A stretch of 64,000 nucleotides of DNA, taken from assembly GCA_963925495.1 (NCBI GenBank), contig CAWUST010000010.1, positions 42,833 to 106,832 of the forward strand, written 5' to 3'. How positions within the stretch are numbered: the first letter of the stretch is position 1; every line of letters begins with the position of its first letter. Both the position numbers and the translations under genes were made by a program. Positions 1-7,704 of the stretch are shown piece by piece. Below the pieces are notes generated by a model. That model was not told the origin of the DNA. It searched no databases and saw only the letters and a list, made by a program, of their open reading frames with translations. The stretch is from UBA2108 sp963925495. GTDB lineage: Bacteria > Bacteroidota > Bacteroidia > Flavobacteriales_G > Salibacteraceae.

Positions 1-1
1 T

Positions 2-427
2 GAAGATCCAGAATTTTATAAATCGCCTAGAATTGCAGATGCAGATGCCGATCGGTTTCTAATGATTGTAATTGCCGGTAACCTTCAATTTATCCCGAAA
101 TATTTTAATGATTACCAAGACGTACGTTTAATTGATTTAATTACTTCTGAGCTAGCAAGTATATTAGATTTAGATTATCAACAATTAAAAACACACATAG
201 TTAAGTACCAAAGTAGAATGAACCGCATGAATATGCCTTCCAAAAATGTGCATTATGCAATGTCAAAAGCAGTTTTTGATAGGTATAAATTAAATCAGTT
301 TCAAGAAGAGTATTTCAGGAATTTGAATACGCCAAATCCGATTTTCTTAAAACGCACTGACGACATAATGGAGAACTTTATTTGGGACTGGCAAGAAATA
401 AAAGATAAGTACCGATTCGTAGAATAG
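2..427 (+). CDS. Hypothetical protein, C-terminal part (cut by window edge)
   Basis: The reading frame is open from base 2 to the TAG at 425-427. The first ATG is at 62, but twenty sense codons precede it in frame, so this is most likely the C-terminal ~141 residues of a longer protein whose start lies outside the window. The visible part is soluble-looking and rich in Tyr, Asn, Arg and Gln. It has no membrane segment, signal peptide or motif that I recognise. The gene converges on lhgO with 33 bp between them. No function is assigned. Confidence 0.6.
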   Translation, partial: EDPEFYKSPRIADADADRFLMIVIAGNLQFIPKYFNDYQDVRLIDLITSELASILDLDYQQLKTHIVKYQSRMNRMNMPSKNVHYAMSKAVFDRYKLNQFQEEYFRNLNTPNPIFLKRTDDIMENFIWDWQEIKDKYRFVE

Positions 428-460
428 TTTTTATTCCTTTTTTTTGTATTTCACTTGAGT

Positions 461-1681
461 TTAATTTGACTCATTCATTTCAAATCTTTTCTCTACCATT
501 TTTACTACCTCATTTCCGATAGCCAAACAGGCTGTTGCTGCCGGTGATGGGGCATTTAGTATGTGAATAGAATTTTTGTGGTATTCAATTCTAAAATCGT
601 CACGAGTATCTCCACCTAGTCCTAAAAGCATTGCTCGAACACCAGCTCTTCCAGGTCGGATATCATCCATTGTAAGTGATGGGATGAGTCGTTGCAAGGT
701 TTTTAGGAATAGTTTTTTAGAAAAAGCTCGTCGGTATTCATTTATTCCAAAGCTAATATTATTAAAGAAAAACTTCCATGTTCCCTGGTAAGTGAGTGCG
801 TCGATAGTGTCTTTCCAGCTGAAATCTGTTTTTCCATATCCTTCACGTTTAAATGTGAATACAGCATTTGGGCCGCACTCTATTTCTCCGTCTGTCATAC
901 GTGTAAAGTGGACGCCTAAAAAAGGGAAATCGGGGTTTGGAACTGGGTAAATTAAGTGTTTTACTTTGTGTTTACCCTTCGCCGTTAATTCGTAATAGTC
1001 TCCTCGGAAGCCAACTACTTTTTCTTTGATTTTTGCACCGTCCATTTTTGCCATTAAATCGGCTTGAAGACCAGAACAAAAAATCATTTTTTTAGAAGTA
1101 AAACTACCCTTGGGTGTTGTAATAAGAGTATGGTCTTCGTGGTGTTCTAAATTGGTTACTTCGTGATCAGTCAAAGTTTTAGAATTAGGATTTAGTTTTT
1201 CTACCAATTCCGCTAATTTAACCGTAGTAGCTCGATAATCAATAATACCCGTACAGCCAACTCTAATTCCTTTTATTCCTACGCAATGTGGTTCTATTTC
1301 TTTGATTTGTTCAGCAGTTACATACTCAGTATCCTCTACTTCGTTTTTCACTCCATGTTCAAATATTTTGTCTAGAAAAGGAAATTCTGATTTATCCGTA
1401 GCTACAATCAGCTTTCCGCAAATATCATGATCAATCTTATGTTCCTTGGCAAAAGCAACTAATTCTCGCCTTCCTTCAACACAGTTTTTTGCTTTATGAG
1501 ACCCAGGTTTGTAGTAAATACCTGAATGAATCACTCCAGAATTGTTACCTGTTTGGTGAGGTGCAAACTGATTTTCTTTTTCTAACACCAATAAATTCAG
1601 ATAAGGGAAACTTTTTTGGAGTTTGTAAGCAGTAGCTAAACCAACTATTCCGCCGCCAACAATGGTAAAATCATACATCAT
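461..1681 (-). CDS. lhgO: L-2-hydroxyglutarate oxidase (LhgO/L2HGDH family)
   Basis: This 406-residue FAD-dependent oxidoreductase of the DAO family starts with the dinucleotide-binding motif VGGGIVGLATAY (residues ~8-19), followed by NNSGVIHSGIYY (~47-58), the characteristic LhgO signature. Family members oxidise L-2-hydroxyglutarate, a side product of 2-oxoglutarate metabolism, back to 2-oxoglutarate and pass electrons to the respiratory chain. Length matches the family (~400). Two adjacent ATG codons (1681 and 1678) could serve as the start. A -7-like element lies just upstream at 1705-1712. It is a single gene that converges on the partial gene before it. Confidence 0.9.
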   Translation of the reverse strand: MMYDFTIVGGGIVGLATAYKLQKSFPYLNLLVLEKENQFAPHQTGNNSGVIHSGIYYKPGSHKAKNCVEGRRELVAFAKEHKIDHDICGKLIVATDKSEFPFLDKIFEHGVKNEVEDTEYVTAEQIKEIEPHCVGIKGIRVGCTGIIDYRATTVKLAELVEKLNPNSKTLTDHEVTNLEHHEDHTLITTPKGSFTSKKMIFCSGLQADLMAKMDGAKIKEKVVGFRGDYYELTAKGKHKVKHLIYPVPNPDFPFLGVHFTRMTDGEIECGPNAVFTFKREGYGKTDFSWKDTIDALTYQGTWKFFFNNISFGINEYRRAFSKKLFLKTLQRLIPSLTMDDIRPGRAGVRAMLLGLGGDTRDDFRIEYHKNSIHILNAPSPAATACLAIGNEVVKMVEKRFEMNESN

Positions 1682-1704
1682 GATAAGGTAATTTATTTGG
1701 TGTG

Positions 1705-1712
1705 CAAAATTA
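1705..1712 (-). promoter_or_regulatory. Putative -7 promoter element for lhgO
   Basis: The minus strand reads TAATTTTG, an exact match to the Bacteroidota -7 consensus TAnnTTTG, 23 nt upstream of the lhgO start. No convincing -33 TTG lies at the usual spacing, so only the -7 half is supported. Confidence 0.35.
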
Positions 1713-1813
1713 CTAAAACAAGAAAGATTGGAGGCATTTATAAGGTGTTGTTAGTTGTATATCCCTTTATTTACAACTTATAACTAGTAATACGTGTCAA
1801 GAAATATAGAGCA

Positions 1814-1846
1814 CAAAAAAAGGTGATTGAAAATCACCTTTTTTAT
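1814..1846 (-). terminator. Rho-independent terminator after rpmH (bidirectional)
   Basis: An 8-bp perfect stem (AGGTGATT at 1821-1828 with AATCACCT at 1832-1839) has a 3-nt loop. Runs of A and T flank it, so it can terminate on either strand. It sits just past the rpmH stop on the minus strand and is the natural end of that transcript. Confidence 0.8.
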
Positions 1847-1867
1847 AAACGTATATATAATAGCGTA

Positions 1868-2023
1868 TTATTTTCTATAAATAGTGTCAGAAACAGTTAA
1901 TTTCTTTCTTCCTTTCCTTCTTCGGCTAGCCAACACCTTCCTGCCATTTTTACTAGACATTCTCAACATAAACCCGTGTTTATTCTTTCTTTTTCTATTT
2001 GAGGGCTGAAACGTTCTTTTCAT
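1868..2023 (-). CDS. rpmH: 50S ribosomal protein L34
   Basis: This 51-residue, very basic protein begins MKRTFQPSNRKRKNKHGF and contains RMSSKNGRKVLASRRRKGR, the L34 signature of the large ribosomal subunit. I use the internal ATG at 2023 because L34 begins with MKRTFQPS; the open frame extends 13 codons further upstream without homology. The usual partner rnpA is not next to it. A TACTTTTG promoter element lies 36 nt upstream and a strong hairpin terminator follows, so it is probably monocistronic. Confidence 0.96.
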   Translation of the reverse strand: MKRTFQPSNRKRKNKHGFMLRMSSKNGRKVLASRRRKGRKKLTVSDTIYRK

Positions 2024-2059
2024 CTTTTTATCTTTTTTACGGCTCCGAAAAGCAGAACG

Positions 2060-2094
2060 CAAAAGTATGTATTTAAATTAAAGAGAAAACTCAA
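2060..2094 (-). promoter_or_regulatory. Putative rpmH promoter
   Basis: The minus strand carries TACTTTTG (2060-2067), matching TAnnTTTG, with a TTG at 2092-2094 as a possible -33 box and a 24-nt spacer, slightly longer than usual. The same TACTTTTGCG string recurs upstream of korA (31950-31957). Confidence 0.45.
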
Positions 2095-2115
2095 TTTCAA
2101 AATATATTTATTAGA

Positions 2116-2271
2116 ATGTTTGAGCATGGATTTAATTTGAAAACATCAGCTTTTATTTACCCTGATGAGGTATTTATAAACTACAAGGACGACAATTACT
2201 GCAGAGAAAATGTGCTTGAAATAAATCATTTTGAAACAGGTTATAAAATCTGTCAAATCCGTTCTGTTTGA
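2116..2271 (+). CDS. Possible small ORF or gene remnant (51 aa)
   Basis: An ATG-started frame of 51 codons runs to TGA at 2269-2271 inside an otherwise empty 320-bp gap between rpmH and the next gene. Its composition is protein-like (charged and aromatic residues mixed, ending GYKICQIRSV), but there is no good ribosome-binding site or recognised motif. It could be the surviving tail of a lost gene. Low confidence. Confidence 0.25.
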   Translation: MFEHGFNLKTSAFIYPDEVFINYKDDNYCRENVLEINHFETGYKICQIRSV

Positions 2272-2344
2272 CTAATGAATTTTTTCTATAGAATGTAAAG
2301 AGAAAGGATGTTTTATTGTCTAAATAATCGAGTGCTTAAATGAA

Positions 2345-2659
2345 CTAGGATGTCTTTTTTTTAAATAAAAACCCTAAACCCATACGGGTCAACATTTTCT
2401 TTTCAAATTCCCAAAAGAACTTAAATTGACCAAACAAAAACCCCACTAAGGGTAATGTGGCTTGATAAATAGGGAAAATAAGAAAAATTCGAACGGGGAT
2501 ATATAATGCCCAACCATTAATTTCGGGCGAGATTCCAATAAACTCAGTTATCGGTTTTGCTACCCAAGCAGCAAAGGAGCCATTGATGGAAAAAGCGATT
2601 AAAATAAGAATGAATTGAAAGTTTGAGGTAATGCCCCATCGTTCTTTTAGTTTTCCCAT
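2345..2659 (-). CDS. Small membrane protein, DUF6787-like
   Basis: This 104-residue protein begins MGKLKERWGI and has two or three hydrophobic segments (residues ~14-35, ~48-75). It ends with the conserved-looking GQFKFFWEFEKKMLTRMG. I recognise this pattern from a small integral-membrane family confined to Bacteroidota (DUF6787, by memory); function is unknown. It is the last gene of a minus-strand run that starts at rsmG, with 96 bp separating it from the broken gene upstream. Confidence 0.6.
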   Translation of the reverse strand: MGKLKERWGITSNFQFILILIAFSINGSFAAWVAKPITEFIGISPEINGWALYIPVRIFLIFPIYQATLPLVGFLFGQFKFFWEFEKKMLTRMGLGFLFKKKTS

Positions 2660-2755
2660 GGTGCAAAGGTAATGAGGATTAGCTCGTAATTTAATTGTTT
2701 GCTCTTAAAGAAAATCGAATTGGATAGCAAGTCGATTAAGCCTTTCCAGAATAGC

Positions 2756-3174
2756 TTAATATTTTACCTTTCCGGGATTGCTTTTCTTAGGTATTTTTTC
2801 TTTTGTTTCTTTTTTATATTTCAAATCTAAACCAAGGAATACTCTTGCTCCACTTGAATTAAGTTTAATTTGCATTGGAGATAAGGTATCTGTTATTGGA
2901 ATAATTTTTTGTCCAAAAACTTTGGAAGCATCTATGGCCATATCATAACGTTCTAACAGATCCAATTGAACCCAATCCATTGGTAATAATTTAACATCAT
3001 ACTCAAGGGCTTCAATGTAAGAACTAAGATGGCTCATTTGAAAAATGTCTGAAGCAAGTGCTACATTTCCCAAAGCTTCATAAGTTCCACCAACAGCAAA
3101 TCCATGATTTTTTTGGAGTTTCCGAAAAACGATAGAATCAAAAATAGAAGAATAATAAAGGTCCTTATTTTCAT
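2756..3174 (-). pseudogene. Exported hypothetical protein with a frameshift in a poly(A) run
   Basis: An ATG at 3174 begins MKIRTFIILLFLILSFFGNS, a clear signal peptide, 9 nt after the rsmG stop. That frame dies soon after a run of seven A (minus strand; T7 at 3108-3114 on plus). One more A would join it to the long downstream frame HGFAVGGTYEALGNVALASD, which runs to the stop at 2756. The restored product is about 139 residues. The downstream frame alone could only start at a TTG and would lack the export signal. No family recognised. Causes could be pseudogenisation, slipped-strand phase variation, ribosomal slippage or a homopolymer sequencing error. Confidence 0.7.
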
Positions 3175-3183
3175 TAATTTAAA

Positions 3184-3807
3184 TCAATAATAATGAATTA
3201 TTTTTTTTTCATTAAAGAAATCTTGCCCAAAATATTTTGAAATGGGAATTTGTGTAATTCTAGCTTTAAAATCAAATAATTCTTCGGTCAAATCACCTCC
3301 TTTTAAATAGATTATTCCGTTTGGTTTAGAATTTTTGTTTTTAGGAGAAATATTATCATTTACTAAGTCTAAAAAATTTCGAAAATTTGTCACAGCTCTA
3401 CATACAACAAAATCAACTTTATGGTGATAATGCCTAGCATTCTCATGAATTCCTATGCAGTTATTAAGTTCAAGTGAATTAGAAATTTCATTGACCACCT
3501 TTATTTTTTTTCCTATAGAATCAATAAGAGTAAATTTTGTTTGAGGAAACAAAATTGCTAAGGGGATTCCTGGAAATCCTCCACCAGTGCCTACATCTAA
3601 AACTTTTGTTCCCGGTTTAAATTGAATATACTTTGCAATAGCCATAGAATGAAGAACATGTCGTTCATACAAAAACTCAATATCCTTTCTTGAAATCACA
3701 TTTATCTGACTATTCCAATCTCTAAATAAGCCGTCAAGCATTTCAAATTGATGAATCTGTTTTGGGTTTAAATTGGGGAAATAATCGTTCAAAAATGAAA
3801 GGCTCAT
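3184..3807 (-). CDS. rsmG: 16S rRNA (guanine-527-N7)-methyltransferase RsmG
   Basis: This 207-residue SAM-dependent methyltransferase modifies G527 of 16S rRNA. The SAM-binding motif VLDVGTGGGFPGIPLAILFP (residues ~68-87) is the RsmG/GidB signature, preceded by the family segment RDWNSQINVISRKD (~29-42). Length is typical (~205-210). It is first in a short minus-strand set followed after 9 bp by the broken exported gene. Confidence 0.95.
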   Translation of the reverse strand: MSLSFLNDYFPNLNPKQIHQFEMLDGLFRDWNSQINVISRKDIEFLYERHVLHSMAIAKYIQFKPGTKVLDVGTGGGFPGIPLAILFPQTKFTLIDSIGKKIKVVNEISNSLELNNCIGIHENARHYHHKVDFVVCRAVTNFRNFLDLVNDNISPKNKNSKPNGIIYLKGGDLTEELFDFKARITQIPISKYFGQDFFNEKKIIHYY

Positions 3808-3881
3808 AGTTTTAATATAGATAGATTTTTATTTTTTTATATAGAATTGGATAATTTAATGTCACCTATCAAAGGTTTTTA

Positions 3882-4022
3882 TTAAATAGTATCTTTTCTG
3901 TCTTTAAATATTTGAAAGAGAAGCTCCTTAGCTTTTTCATCTTTATGATTCAAGACTCTACATACCAGCTGGTAGTCGTACTTCGCTTTATCTGATAATT
4001 TTTCGTTTAATAATTCTTCCAT
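3882..4022 (-). pseudogene. N-terminal stub of a sigma-70 family factor, coupled to the GT2 gene
   Basis: A 46-codon frame begins inside the last codons of the glycosyltransferase gene (16-bp overlap) and ends in TAA TAA. The product MEELLNEKLSDKAKYDYQLV followed by CRVLNHKDEKAKELLFQIFK closely resembles the N-terminus and region 2.1 of the Bacteroidota sigma family that normally continues DRYKDSIYFMLLKM and carries regions 2 and 4 over ~190 residues. Here it stops at DRKDTI, and only ~75 bp remain before rsmG, so the DNA-binding parts are absent. I call it a truncated sigma factor; a retained micro-peptide is the alternative. Confidence 0.65.
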
Positions 4023-5125
4023 GGGGAGCCACTAACAACGGTGTTCCAAATAAACAAAAAAGGATAAAACAAAAGTAAAAATATTTCACATGTTGGTATC
4101 CATGGCAATAAATCAAGTGAATTGGTTTTTTTTGAAACCTTATAGTGTAATGCTGTTAGGGAAATTAGATTTATTAAAAAAAGTCCTAACGCAATAATTT
4201 TTAATGACCCAAAAAAAGAGATGAAAAGCGTGCTAAAGAAAAGGTATCGAACCAGGGTAATGTAGAATAAGGCAGATATAGAAATTAAGTTGTATCGGTT
4301 TGATGTGGTTAAATGCCTCCTTTTTTGTTCCATCCAGTTAGCGAAAGTTTTTTCGGGAATAGAAATAGTGTATGAATCTTCCGAGAAAGAACTTACAGTA
4401 TTTTTTGAGTTGGCGACTTCATTAATAAATAAATCATCGTCTCCAGAGGGCATAAATTGATGAGAGGCAAATCCACGATTATCAAAAAATAAATCTTTAT
4501 GGTAAGCCAAATTTCTACCGACTCCCATATAAGGAATCCCAATTTTTGAAAGACCAATATATTGTAAAGCAATTAAAAGTGCTTCACCTCTTATAAGTTT
4601 ATTTAAAAACCCCGACCCTTTTTGGTAAGCGCCATACCCTAAAACAATTTTTTTAGAGTTGGAAAACTTGGAAGTCATCCCCCTAATCCAATTATTGCTT
4701 GATGGAAAACAGTCTGCATCAGTTAATAAAACGTGATCGTATGTAGCAGATTTTAATCCAATTGTAAGAGCCAGTTTTTTTCCTGCCCAGTGTAATTCAC
4801 TTTGCTGAACTTTGGTGATTTTAAGGTTTTCGTATTTGTTTGCAAAGGCGTTTAACAAAACTTCCGTATTGTCAATTGATCTATCGTTAACTACCACTAC
4901 TTCAAAGTGAGGGTAGTTTTGCTTCATTATTTTAGGGATAAACTCAATTAAATTATTGCTTTCGTTTCTGGCGCATATTATTACAGATACAGGAGGAGTT
5001 TTTTTGGAAATTTCACCGTTTTTTGTAAAAGTAGCTATACCAGTTACCAACCAATCATTAATTATTTTTAGACCAAAAACCACAAGTAGGCCTATGAAAA
5101 ATGGTGTTATTTCGGGTATTTCCAT
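4007..5125 (-). CDS. Family 2 glycosyltransferase, membrane-anchored
   Basis: This 372-residue GT-A enzyme has one N-terminal hydrophobic segment (residues ~8-28), a GT2 domain starting PPVSVIICARNESNNL (~44-59) with VVVNDRSIDNT and the nucleotide/metal motif LLTDADCFPS, then GDDDLFINE and QKRRHLTTS (QxxRRH-like), and two or three C-terminal membrane spans. It probably transfers a sugar from a nucleotide donor to a membrane-bound acceptor; the substrate cannot be told. Its 3' end overlaps the sigma-factor stub by 16 bp. Confidence 0.85.
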   Translation of the reverse strand: MEIPEITPFFIGLLVVFGLKIINDWLVTGIATFTKNGEISKKTPPVSVIICARNESNNLIEFIPKIMKQNYPHFEVVVVNDRSIDNTEVLLNAFANKYENLKITKVQQSELHWAGKKLALTIGLKSATYDHVLLTDADCFPSSNNWIRGMTSKFSNSKKIVLGYGAYQKGSGFLNKLIRGEALLIALQYIGLSKIGIPYMGVGRNLAYHKDLFFDNRGFASHQFMPSGDDDLFINEVANSKNTVSSFSEDSYTISIPEKTFANWMEQKRRHLTTSNRYNLISISALFYITLVRYLFFSTLFISFFGSLKIIALGLFLINLISLTALHYKVSKKTNSLDLLPWIPTCEIFLLLFYPFLFIWNTVVSGSPWKNY

Positions 5126-5486
5126 TAGTTACAAATCTTCTCTTTTTTAAGTATTGGGAGAAGTTTAATGAATTTACTTTTTAACATTGGAAAAGAGCTA
5201 ATGAACATATGCGCCAATATCCTAAGTTAATATTTTCTTACTACGGTCTTTTCCATTTTGTCGCAATTGTGTTTACTGTTATTTATTCTTTCTATGGAGA
5301 ATAAAATAAACAAAAGCAATGAAAAATTATTGCTATATAAGGAAGGCCATTTGTGAATAGGAAGTCGTTTCCAATGGGTAGATCTGTTTTTTTCTTCTGT
5401 CAAAATAAAACAAAAACCAACCTTTGTTAAAACCTTTTCCTACCATTACCCCATCCACATATCTTTGCTGACTTTAATTCAAGAAA
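5126..5486 (+). other. 361-bp divergent intergenic region
   Basis: It separates the minus-strand glycosyltransferase from plus-strand tgt. Apart from the tgt -7 element at its right end, the only item is a weak 31-codon plus-strand frame at 5209-5304 (starting MRQYPKLIFSYYG, mostly hydrophobic, one possible membrane span). I see no RNA gene or strong hairpin. Confidence 0.4.
5460..5467 (+). promoter_or_regulatory. Putative -7 element for tgt
   Basis: TATCTTTG matches TAnnTTTG exactly and lies 19 nt upstream of the tgt ATG. The nearest TTTG upstream (5423-5426) is 33 nt away, too far for the usual spacing, so the -33 box is unclear. Confidence 0.4.
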
Positions 5487-6617
5487 ATGAACTTTAAATT
5501 AGAAACAACCGATAAAGAAGGAAAAGCCCGAGCTGGTGTTTTAGAAACCGAGCATGGGAAAACAGAAACGCCAATTTTTATGCCCGTTGGTACAGCAGGT
5601 TCAGTAAAAGCTGTTCACCAAAGAGAACTAAAGGACGACATAAAGGCTCAAATTATTTTAGGAAACACTTACCATTTATATCTTCGACCTGGCTTAGATG
5701 TAATCGAAACGGTAGGAGGTTTGCATAAGTTTATTAATTGGGATAAGCCTATTTTGACCGATAGCGGTGGTTACCAAGTTTATTCACTTTCAGATTCTAG
5801 AAAAATAACTGAAGAGGGAGTAAAATTCGCTTCGCATATTGATGGCTCTCGTCATTTTTTCACACCAGAAAAAGCCATTGAAATCCAACGTAGTATTGGT
5901 GCGGATATAATTATGGCATTTGATGAATGCACTCCGTATCCTTGCGACTATACTTATGCAAGTAAGAGTTTAGACATGACTCATCGCTGGTTGGATCGAT
6001 GTATTAATCACATGGATATTGTCCAACCAAAATATGGTTATGACCAAGCTTTGTTTCCAATTGTTCAGGGAAGTGTTTATAAAGATTTACGAGAAAAATC
6101 GGCGGAATATATTGCCGCTAAAGGAGCTGCTGGAAATGCAATTGGTGGACTTTCGGTTGGTGAGCCACACGAAGACATGTACGCTATGACCGATTTGGTT
6201 TGCAATATTTTACCTAAAGAAAAACCAAGATATTTAATGGGGGTAGGAACTCCAGCTAATATTTTGGAATGTATAGATCTTGGAGTCGATATGTTCGATT
6301 GCGTCATGCCTACCAGAAACGCACGAAATGGACAACTTTTTACTGCTGAAGGAATAATTAATATTAAAAACCAAAAATGGCAAAACGATCATTCGCCAAT
6401 TGACCCAGAAGGGACAACTTATGTTGATTCACAATATTCTAAAGCCTATTTGCGTCATTTAATAACGTCAAGAGAAATGTTGGGTGCTCAAATTGCAACT
6501 GTGCACAATTTGGGGTTTTATTTGTGGTTGGCCAAAGAGGCGAGAAAACAAATTTTAGCTGGCACTTTCAAATCATGGAAAAATGTAATGGTTAAAAAAG
6601 TGGCTCAAAGAATTTAG
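5487..6617 (+). CDS. tgt: tRNA-guanine transglycosylase (queuine/preQ1 insertion)
   Basis: This 376-residue TIM-barrel enzyme exchanges G34 of tRNA(Asp/Asn/His/Tyr) for a queuosine precursor. Visible signatures are TDSGGYQVYSL (~90-100, with the catalytic Asp), DIIMAFDECTPYP (~139-151), AIGGLSVGE and VMPTRNARNGQLFT (with the nucleophile Asp just before). The zinc site usually reads [20 protein letters not shown]; here it is DPEGTTYVDSQYSKAYLRHL, so all three Cys ligands are replaced. Other Bacteroidota Tgt share this as far as I recall. It heads a two-gene operon with the LptF/G permease. Confidence 0.95.
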   Translation: MNFKLETTDKEGKARAGVLETEHGKTETPIFMPVGTAGSVKAVHQRELKDDIKAQIILGNTYHLYLRPGLDVIETVGGLHKFINWDKPILTDSGGYQVYSLSDSRKITEEGVKFASHIDGSRHFFTPEKAIEIQRSIGADIIMAFDECTPYPCDYTYASKSLDMTHRWLDRCINHMDIVQPKYGYDQALFPIVQGSVYKDLREKSAEYIAAKGAAGNAIGGLSVGEPHEDMYAMTDLVCNILPKEKPRYLMGVGTPANILECIDLGVDMFDCVMPTRNARNGQLFTAEGIINIKNQKWQNDHSPIDPEGTTYVDSQYSKAYLRHLITSREMLGAQIATVHNLGFYLWLAKEARKQILAGTFKSWKNVMVKKVAQRI

Positions 6618-6621
6618 CGAT

Positions 6622-7704
6622 TTGAAAAAAATTGATGCATATATTATTAAGAACTTTCTATTAACATTCTTTTTTATTTTAGGTGTTTTAATGCTCATTG
6701 CTTGTGTATTTGACTACACTGAAAAAATGGATGATTTTACCGAAAGAAACGCTCCAATCTGGGGTTTACTTTTCGACTATTATAAAAATTTCGTCATTTT
6801 TTATGCAAATATGTTTAGTCCGTTGCTCATATTTATTTCGGTAATAATTTTTACTTCAAAAATGGCAGCTCGAACCGAGATTGTGGCAATACTATCCAGT
6901 GGTGTATCTTTTTATCGATACCTCTGGCCTTACTTTCTGGCCTCTACTTTTCTGGTAATACTATCCTTAGCATTTAATCACTATGCCGTTCCACACGCCA
7001 ATAAAACTCGCATTGCTTTTGAAGAATCATATTTCAAAATTGCTTTTAGAAATCATGACAAAGAGATTCATAAAAAAATCGGAAAAAATGAATTAATCTA
7101 TTTCGAATCCTATAATGCTCAAAGCGATATTGGATATAAGTTTAGTCTTGAACATTGGGACGGAAACGGTGCTCTTTCTTTTAAAATTCGATCAGATTAT
7201 GCGCAATATGATACCATAAAACAGAAATGGACTATTCATAATTATATAAAACGCCACATTAATGGAGAAGAAGAATGGGTAGAAAAAGGGTTTGAGATGG
7301 ATACCGCAATAAACCTTCATCCCAATGAATTTGAGCGAAGATTGGAATATACTACTCAAATGATGACAACTCCTGAGTTAAATGAATATATAGAACTTGA
7401 AAAAAAATCGGGTTCCGAAAATATAGCTCATCATTTAATTGAAAAATACAAAAGAACCGCCCTTCCGTTTTCCACTTTCGTTATGGTACTAATTGGAGTC
7501 AGTATTTCTAGTAGAAAAGTAAGGGGTGGGGTAGGTGCTCATTTGGCCTTCGGCTTGTTGGTAGCCGTTTCTTATGTTTTTATGGATAGGGTTGCTACAG
7601 TTTATGCACTTAATGCTGGTTTGTCACCTCTTTTAGCTTCTTGGATTCCTAATTTTATTTATGGCATATTGGCCTTGTACATATTTAGATTGGCCCCTAA
7701 ATAA
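6622..7704 (+). CDS. LptF/LptG (YjgP/YjgQ) family permease
   Basis: This 360-residue inner-membrane protein has three N-terminal spans (residues ~8-30, ~52-75, ~98-125), a periplasmic beta-rich middle and three C-terminal spans (~282-355), the LptF/G layout. Such proteins form the transmembrane part of the LptBFG ABC complex that extracts lipopolysaccharide for transport to the outer membrane. The start is a TTG at 6622, 4 bp after the tgt stop, giving (M)KKIDAYIIKNFLLTFFF, the family's usual beginning. Its TAA abuts the convergent ispE stop without a gap. The sequence does not settle F versus G. Confidence 0.88.
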   Translation: MKKIDAYIIKNFLLTFFFILGVLMLIACVFDYTEKMDDFTERNAPIWGLLFDYYKNFVIFYANMFSPLLIFISVIIFTSKMAARTEIVAILSSGVSFYRYLWPYFLASTFLVILSLAFNHYAVPHANKTRIAFEESYFKIAFRNHDKEIHKKIGKNELIYFESYNAQSDIGYKFSLEHWDGNGALSFKIRSDYAQYDTIKQKWTIHNYIKRHINGEEEWVEKGFEMDTAINLHPNEFERRLEYTTQMMTTPELNEYIELEKKSGSENIAHHLIEKYKRTALPFSTFVMVLIGVSISSRKVRGGVGAHLAFGLLVAVSYVFMDRVATVYALNAGLSPLLASWIPNFIYGILALYIFRLAPK

